A stretch of 20,018 nucleotides of DNA from Loktanella sp. (GTDB lineage Bacteria > Pseudomonadota > Alphaproteobacteria > Rhodobacterales > Rhodobacteraceae): contig PUNR01000150.1 of the NCBI GenBank assembly GCA_003551805.1, positions 1 through 20,018 of the forward strand, read 5' to 3'. The notes below the pieces were generated by a model that ran no database searches, was not told where the DNA came from, and saw only the letters and a list, made by a program, of their open reading frames with translations. The position numbers and the translations under genes were made by a program. Shown here in pieces: positions 15,352-20,018 of the stretch (position 1 is the first letter of the stretch; each line of letters opens with the position of its first letter).

Positions 15352-16911
15352 ATGGAAAACATCACTTATGAACGTCTGCTGATCATTGATTTCGGCTCTC
15401 AGGTTACACAGTTGATCGCGCGGCGCTTGCGCGAGTTGAACGTGTATTGCGAAATTCACCCGTTCCATAACGTGACGGATGAATTTTTGCAGGAATTCGC
15501 CCCCAAAGCGGTGATTTTTTCGGGTGGGCCTGCTTCGGTCTTTTCCGATGGCGCGCCGATGCCGCCAAAATCGGTCTTTGATCTGGGCGTGCCGATTCTG
15601 GGTATCTGCTATGGCCAGCAAGTGATGATGCACGTGCTGGGCGGCCGCGTCGAACGTGGCCACGGCACTGCCGAATTTGGCCGCGCCTTTGTGACGCCTG
15701 TAGAAAAGCTGGACCTTCTGGAAGGCTGGTTCTTGACCGACCGCGAACAGGTCTGGATGAGCCATGGTGACCATGTGTCGGCCATCGCCCCCGGTTTTGC
15801 GGTTTACGGCACCTCGCCCAACGCACCTTTTGCGATCACGGCGGATGTGAAACGGCACTTTTACGCCGTGCAATTCCACCCCGAAGTGCATCACACGCCC
15901 AATGGCGCGCGTTTGTACGAAAATTTTGTCCGCATCGCAGGCTTTTCCGGTGACTGGACGATGGGTGCCTACCGCGAACAGGCGATTGCCGCGATCCGTG
16001 AACAGGTTGGCGACAAACAGGTAATTTGCGGTCTGTCAGGTGGCGTTGATTCGTCAGTCGCCGCCGTTTTGATCCATGAAGCCATTGGCGACCAATTGAC
16101 CTGCGTTTTCGTCGATCACGGTCTGTTGCGGCAGGGCGAGGCCGAAGAAGTCGTCACCATGTTCCGCGACCATTACAACATGCCGCTGATCCATGCTGAT
16201 GAAAAAGAATTGTTTCTGGGCAAGCTGGATGGTGTCAGCGACCCCGAAACCAAGCGCAAGATCATTGGTGGCCTGTTCATCGACGTGTTCCAGAAATACG
16301 CCAATGACATCGAAGGGGCCGAGTTTCTGGCCCAAGGCACACTTTACCCTGATGTGATCGAATCGGTGTCGTTTTCCGGTGGCCCGTCGGTGACGATCAA
16401 AAGCCACCACAATGTCGGCGGCCTGCCCGAAAAGATGGGCCTGAAACTGGTCGAACCTCTGCGCGAACTCTTCAAGGACGAAGTCCGCGCGCTTGGTGCC
16501 GAACTTGGCCTGCCGCCCAGCTTTATCGGGCGTCACCCCTTCCCCGGCCCCGGCCTTGCCATCCGCTGCCCCGGCGAGATTACCCGCGAAAAGCTGGATA
16601 TCCTGCGCAAAGCTGATGCAGTTTTCATCGACCAGATCCGCAAGCACGGGCTATATGATGACATCTGGCAAGCCTTTGTCGCGATCCTGCCGGTGCGCAC
16701 CGTGGGCGTGATGGGCGACGGGCGCACCTATGATTTCGCCTGTGCCTTGCGCGCGGTGACATCCGTGGACGGGATGACGGCGGATTATTACCCGTTCAGC
16801 CATGATTTTCTGGGCGAAACCGCGACGCGGATCATCAATGAAGTCACAGGGATCAACCGCGTGACCTATGATATCACCAGCAAACCCCCCGGCACGATCG
16901 AGTGGGAATAA
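15352..16911 (+). CDS. guaA: GMP synthase (glutamine-hydrolysing)
   Basis: Converts XMP to GMP using glutamine and ATP. The 519-residue protein has a class I glutamine amidotransferase domain (about 8-200) with nucleophile Cys86 in GICYGQQ and His176/Glu178 in FHPEVHHT. An ATP-pyrophosphatase domain follows with P-loop SGGVDSS at 229-235, and then the dimerisation domain ends in KPPGTIEWE. I use the ATG at 15352, where the MENITYERLLIIDFGSQ start fits the family; a TTG 36 nt upstream would add 12 atypical residues. No strong ribosome-binding site precedes it. It is divergent from mttB across 136 bp, in which I could not identify a promoter or riboswitch. A bidirectional terminator follows. 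Confidence 0.96.
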   Translation: MENITYERLLIIDFGSQVTQLIARRLRELNVYCEIHPFHNVTDEFLQEFAPKAVIFSGGPASVFSDGAPMPPKSVFDLGVPILGICYGQQVMMHVLGGRVERGHGTAEFGRAFVTPVEKLDLLEGWFLTDREQVWMSHGDHVSAIAPGFAVYGTSPNAPFAITADVKRHFYAVQFHPEVHHTPNGARLYENFVRIAGFSGDWTMGAYREQAIAAIREQVGDKQVICGLSGGVDSSVAAVLIHEAIGDQLTCVFVDHGLLRQGEAEEVVTMFRDHYNMPLIHADEKELFLGKLDGVSDPETKRKIIGGLFIDVFQKYANDIEGAEFLAQGTLYPDVIESVSFSGGPSVTIKSHHNVGGLPEKMGLKLVEPLRELFKDEVRALGAELGLPPSFIGRHPFPGPGLAIRCPGEITREKLDILRKADAVFIDQIRKHGLYDDIWQAFVAILPVRTVGVMGDGRTYDFACALRAVTSVDGMTADYYPFSHDFLGETATRIINEVTGINRVTYDITSKPPGTIEWE

Positions 16912-16916
16912 ACCAC

Positions 16917-16946
16917 AAAACGCCGCCCCGATGGGGCGGCGTTTTT
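16917..16946. terminator. Bidirectional intrinsic terminator (guaA / tRNA-Arg)
   Basis: A perfect 9-bp GC stem CGCCGCCCC (16921-16929) / GGGGCGGCG (16933-16941) with a 3-nt loop has AAAA on its left and TTTTT on its right. It is therefore a Rho-independent terminator for guaA on the plus strand and, with a TTTT tail, for tRNA-Arg and possibly sufS on the minus strand. Confidence 0.9.
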
Positions 16947-16962
16947 GTTTGTGACGTTGATC

Positions 16963-17039
<77 letters not shown>

Positions 17040-17087
17040 CTTAGGCGGTTCTATAGCGGGGCCGGACGGCCCTCGCAATGTCAAAAG

Positions 17088-18311
17088 TCACGAAAACAGG
17101 TCGTGGCACAATTCCAGCGCGTCGATCAGAACATCAACCTCTTCGGTGGTGTTATAGACCCCGAAAGACGCGCGGCAGGTCGCGTTCTGGCCCAGATGTT
17201 CCATCAACGGCATGCAGCAATGCGCGCCCGCGCGGACCGCGACGCCTTTTTTGTCCAGCACGGTTGAAATGTCATGCGCATGGGCCGCGCCTTCCAGCGT
17301 GAAGGAAAATATCGCGCCCTTGGTGTCGGAATTGCCTTGGACCTGCACCCAGTTCAACCCGTCCAGACGGTCGCGCGCATAATTGCGCAACTGCCGTTCA
17401 TGGTCTGCGATCTGGTCCATACCCAGCCCTGTCATGTAATCCAGCGCCACGCCCAGCCCGATCATCTGCACGATGCCGGGTGTGCCTGCCTCGAACATCA
17501 TGGGCGGGTCGTTCCATGTCACACCGTCGCGGGTCACATCGCGGATCATATCGCCGCCACCCATGAAGGGGCGCATTTCGGCCATACGTTCACGGCGGAC
17601 ATAGATCGCGCCAGACCCTGACGGGCCGTACAATTTGTGACCGGTAATGGCATAGAAATCACAACCGATGGCCTGCACATCGACGGGCATGTGCACGGCG
17701 GCCTGTGATCCGTCGACCAGCACCGGCACGCCTTTGGCATGGGCACCTGCGGTGATGGCTTTGACATCGACAACCGTGCCCAGAACATTGGACATGTGGG
17801 TGACAGCCACCAGTTTCGTCTTGGGGCCAATCGCGTCAATCACCTTTTGCGGGTCAAGATCGCCGCGCGCATCGGTTTCGACCCATTTGATCACTACCCC
17901 CTGACGTTCACGCAAGAAATGCCACGGCACGATATTGGCATGATGTTCCATGATCGACAGAACGATTTCATCGCCGGCCTCCATCCGCGGCATGGCCCAG
18001 CCGTAAGCAACCATATTGATGCCTTCGGTGGTGCCGGAATTCATGATGATCTCGTCCTCGGACGCGGCATTCAGAAAGCGCGCGATCGTGCCGCGCACGC
18101 CTTCGTATTTCTCGGTCGCGAGGTTGGACAGGTAATGCAAGCCGCGGTGCACATTGGCATATTCGTGGGAATAGGCCTGCGTGACCGCATCAATCACCAC
18201 CTGCGGTTTTTGCGCAGAGGCCCCGTTATCAAGGTAAACCAACGGCTTGCCGTTCACCTGCCGCGACAGGATTGGGAAATCAGCACGGATTTTGGTGATA
18301 TCAAGGGTCAT
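17088..18311 (-). CDS. sufS: Cysteine desulfurase SufS
   Basis: PLP enzyme that removes sulfur from cysteine and passes it as persulfide to the SUF Fe-S cluster scaffold. The 407-residue length is typical of SufS (group II). Hallmarks are YLDNGASAQKP at 26-36, NVHRGLHYLS at 53-62, SGTTEGIN at 92-99, EHHANIVPW at 122-130, PLP-binding Lys226 in TGHKLYGP (223-230) and GGGDMI at 251-256. The catalytic loop RAGAHCCMPLM (360-370) has the persulfide Cys365 followed by a second cysteine. The ATG overlaps the preceding YIP1 gene by 4 nt (ATGA). It is the last protein gene of the suf operon visible here; no sufE or sufT follows before the tRNA. Confidence 0.96.
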   Translation of the reverse strand: MTLDITKIRADFPILSRQVNGKPLVYLDNGASAQKPQVVIDAVTQAYSHEYANVHRGLHYLSNLATEKYEGVRGTIARFLNAASEDEIIMNSGTTEGINMVAYGWAMPRMEAGDEIVLSIMEHHANIVPWHFLRERQGVVIKWVETDARGDLDPQKVIDAIGPKTKLVAVTHMSNVLGTVVDVKAITAGAHAKGVPVLVDGSQAAVHMPVDVQAIGCDFYAITGHKLYGPSGSGAIYVRRERMAEMRPFMGGGDMIRDVTRDGVTWNDPPMMFEAGTPGIVQMIGLGVALDYMTGLGMDQIADHERQLRNYARDRLDGLNWVQVQGNSDTKGAIFSFTLEGAAHAHDISTVLDKKGVAVRAGAHCCMPLMEHLGQNATCRASFGVYNTTEEVDVLIDALELCHDLFS

Positions 18312-18904
18312 GCGGGGACTCCGGTAGGGGCGACGCCCAGAACTGACAGGACAATACCTGCGATCATCGCGGTGGCGATCAAGGCGAGCACCATCACAAC
18401 AAGCGTTTTGCCAAGGCTTTCAAACCTGTGCATCACATTCACGAAATTCATCACGCAGCGCACCAGAATAACCACCGACACGATGCCGAAATACCCTGCA
18501 ATCAGCGGGCTGATGACAACCAGAACAACCTGCACGGCTTCCAGCGATACTGACACTGCCTGAAACAGGATAATCACCTTGAGACTATCCTCGACACTGC
18601 CAAGACCACCCATCATCCGGCCAATGTGATAGATCGTATAGACCAGCAAAAACAGGAAGGTGATGATGATCGTCGCATAGCTGAACGGTGTCAGGGTGAT
18701 GCCCTGATCCTGCAGTACGACAGGCACCGGTGCCACGGCCTGCAACAGTGCCAGCATCAGCACATTCAGCACAGCCACCAACACCAGCGCAGCCCAAAGG
18801 TTGATCAGGCTGATCTGCCACGGTAGCACATAACGCGCGGCGGTGGCCGGATCCTTGACCGCGACCCACAGGGCGTTCGCGGCTGATTGCACGGTGATAT
18901 TCAT
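18308..18904 (-). CDS. YIP1-type integral membrane protein, second of pair
   Basis: A 198-residue polytopic membrane protein with a short N-terminal soluble part and about five hydrophobic segments (near 32-58, 76-96, 108-130, 132-152 and 166-190), the usual topology of YIP1-domain proteins. HIGRMMGGLGSVEDSL between segments 2 and 3 (93-108) is the most family-like polar loop. No catalytic or metal-binding motif is seen. It overlaps the preceding membrane-protein gene and sufS by 4 nt each, so it is probably co-translated with both. Function is unknown; membrane placement in a Fe-S assembly operon hints at a membrane-associated role, which is inference. Confidence 0.75.
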   Translation of the reverse strand: MNITVQSAANALWVAVKDPATAARYVLPWQISLINLWAALVLVAVLNVLMLALLQAVAPVPVVLQDQGITLTPFSYATIIITFLFLLVYTIYHIGRMMGGLGSVEDSLKVIILFQAVSVSLEAVQVVLVVISPLIAGYFGIVSVVILVRCVMNFVNVMHRFESLGKTLVVMVLALIATAMIAGIVLSVLGVAPTGVPA

Positions 18905-19404
18905 GGTTTGCTTTCCGCTTCACGCATTGATTGGACCCAGATGACCACAAAGGCCACAACCCAGATCGCCCCGACAATATTCGCCTCGATCCCCGGGCCG
19001 ATGAAACCGCGTGTCATGCCATGCAGCAGCACCGCAGGCGTCGTCGCGAGCATTGTCCAGAACAGCGCAATCCTTGCACCATACATCGTGCCTTTGCCAC
19101 CGAACAGCCGTGCCACAAGATGGGTAAGACCCGCAATAAAATACAAAAACAACGGCCATACCATCAGCCAGGCCAGAAATTCATAGGCCAGCAAACGGTC
19201 CATCGCCGGCACTTCTGCGCCAGGCGCCAGATCGAAACCTGCCGCCATACGCGACAGGCGCGGCCATTGAGCGATAAAGATCAGAAAGCAGGCGATCAAC
19301 AGATAGGCAATTGCCCGATCTTCCCGCCTGCCCTGATCCAGAATGTCGCGCATCACCGCACGCGGCGCGCGCCAAGTCCGCACGATGTCGCTGGTGACTG
19401 GCAT
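18901..19404 (-). CDS. YIP1-type integral membrane protein, first of pair
   Basis: A 167-residue membrane protein with four hydrophobic segments (about 31-47, 72-99, 110-129 and 141-158). Its soluble N-terminus is RTWRAPRAVMRDILDQGRREDRA, a 'P..v...i...g..e.r.l' opening common to YIP1-family proteins. Between helices lies FGGKGTMYGARIALFWTML, where GGKG(T/S)..(G)AR.AL.W is a recurring feature of the bacterial family. Its ATG shares one base with the sufD stop (TGATG), and its end overlaps the second YIP1-type gene by 4 nt. The two are probably an ancient duplication or a heterodimer, but identity is too low to judge by eye. Function is unknown. Confidence 0.75.
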   Translation of the reverse strand: MPVTSDIVRTWRAPRAVMRDILDQGRREDRAIAYLLIACFLIFIAQWPRLSRMAAGFDLAPGAEVPAMDRLLAYEFLAWLMVWPLFLYFIAGLTHLVARLFGGKGTMYGARIALFWTMLATTPAVLLHGMTRGFIGPGIEANIVGAIWVVAFVVIWVQSMREAESKP

Positions 19405-20018
19405 CAGGCCCGCCGCGCCAGCCAGCCTTCCAGCCGGTTTTGCAATTCCTCTGCCAGCGCCTCATCCTCGATCTCGGCCAAGGCTTCGGCAAGAAAGGAC
19501 AAAGTCAGAAGATTGCGTGCTGTGTGCAAAGGCACCCCGCGAGAGCGCAGATAAAACAAGGCGGTTTCATCAATCGCACCAGTGGTTGACCCGTGCGAAC
19601 AGGCGACGTCATCTGCGTAAATCTCAAGCTCTGGCTTGGCGAGGAACTGGCTGTCGTCATCCAGCAGCAAGGACTGGCTGATCTGATAACCGTCAGTCTT
19701 TTGCGCGCCTTGCTTGACAAGGATCTTGCCCTGAAAAACGCCAACAGCGCCGTTGCGCAGTACCTTCTTGAATACCTGACGGCTTTCGCCGCGCAAGGCG
19801 TCGTGCGTCACGAACACCGTGTCATCGTGATGGAAATCATCGCCGTCGCCGACGCAGGCACCGGCCACATGGGCGATGGCGTCATCGCCGCGCATGTCGA
19901 TCACGCATTCATTGCGCGTCAGCACGCCGTTGAAAGTCAGCGTGAAGGATTTGAACACGGATTCGTCGGCCAGTTGCGCGAAACAATGCGTCACAGCGCG
20001 GCGTTCATGGTCGTTGCC
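19404..20018 (-). CDS. sufD: Fe-S cluster assembly protein SufD (C-terminal part, 5' end outside window)
   Basis: The last 204 residues of SufD, a subunit of the SufBC2D scaffold on which Fe-S clusters are built. The open frame runs off the window edge, so the gene starts beyond 20018. Hallmarks of the SufB/D C-terminal domain are HERRAVTHCFAQL (window edge inward), VFQGKILVKQGAQKTDGYQISQSLLL, the KPELEIYADDVACSHGSTTGAID block with the conserved Cys-Ser-His, and FYLRSRGV near the end. Ser/Thr-rich insertions or frame breaks are absent. The internal GTG at 19994 is not a real start. The stop overlaps the first YIP1-type gene by one base. Confidence 0.96.
   Translation of the reverse strand, partial: GNDHERRAVTHCFAQLADESVFKSFTLTFNGVLTRNECVIDMRGDDAIAHVAGACVGDGDDFHHDDTVFVTHDALRGESRQVFKKVLRNGAVGVFQGKILVKQGAQKTDGYQISQSLLLDDDSQFLAKPELEIYADDVACSHGSTTGAIDETALFYLRSRGVPLHTARNLLTLSFLAEALAEIEDEALAEELQNRLEGWLARRA

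Noticed and set aside
17739..18563. Open frame of 274 codons on the plus strand
   Set aside because: Antisense to sufS and a YIP1-type gene; no start context and no domain.

Overview
The window looks like ordinary chromosomal core sequence from an alphaproteobacterium of the order Rhodobacterales (Rhodobacter/Roseobacter relatives). The evidence is the gene order dusB(nifR3)-ntrB-ntrC-ntrY-ntrX, a fused ispDF, an NtrC that lacks the sigma-54 contact loop, a MttB-family protein without a pyrrolysine codon, a suf operon carrying two YIP1-type membrane proteins, and GC-rich codon use. There is no phage, transposase, CRISPR or integrase gene. Layout: (1) 1-5802, minus strand: a tightly packed operon dusB-ntrB-ntrC-ntrY followed by the first codons of a probable ntrX. 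Junctions are 4-nt and 1-nt overlaps, then gaps of 15 and 7 nt. It couples a tRNA dihydrouridine synthase to two two-component systems for nitrogen control. (2) 5803-5998: divergent promoter region with a perfect DnaA-box match and two related inverted repeats. (3) 5999-8081, plus strand: ispDF-pgpA-cinA, each junction a 4-nt overlap; isoprenoid precursor synthesis, phosphatidylglycerol synthesis and NMN/pyridine nucleotide repair. (4) 8042-8515, minus strand: a COQ10/RatA-like START-domain protein whose 3' end overlaps cinA by 40 bp. (5) 8651-10770, plus strand: hpt, a 57-residue single-pass membrane protein, a class II (c'-type) cytochrome and a membrane-anchored dihaem cytochrome c. (6) 10771-10877: convergent gap filled with a palindrome and 3'-end repeat elements. 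(7) 10878-13059, minus strand: lipA, then upstream of it a DUF6456-type HTH protein. (8) 13304-13600, plus strand: a small DUF6477-type protein, followed by a strong hairpin and a second copy of the 3'-end repeat. (9) 13665-15215, minus strand: an MttB-superfamily methyltransferase homologue with no corrinoid-protein gene beside it. (10) 15352-16911, plus strand: guaA, ending in a bidirectional terminator shared with tRNA-Arg(CCG) on the minus strand. (11) 17088-20018, minus strand: the end of a suf operon, sufD (5' end outside the window)-YIP1-YIP1-sufS, with overlaps of 1, 4 and 4 nt, then tRNA-Arg. I see no clearly undescribed multi-gene system. The most worthwhile leads are the translationally coupled YIP1 membrane-protein pair inside the Fe-S assembly operon, the NtrC without a GAFTGA loop (predicted to work with the housekeeping sigma factor, as in R. 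capsulatus), the orphan MttB homologue, the DUF6456/DUF6477 pair, and the short repeats placed in convergent 3' gaps. No gene-free stretch exceeds 300 bases; the longest, 13060-13303, is described as a feature.
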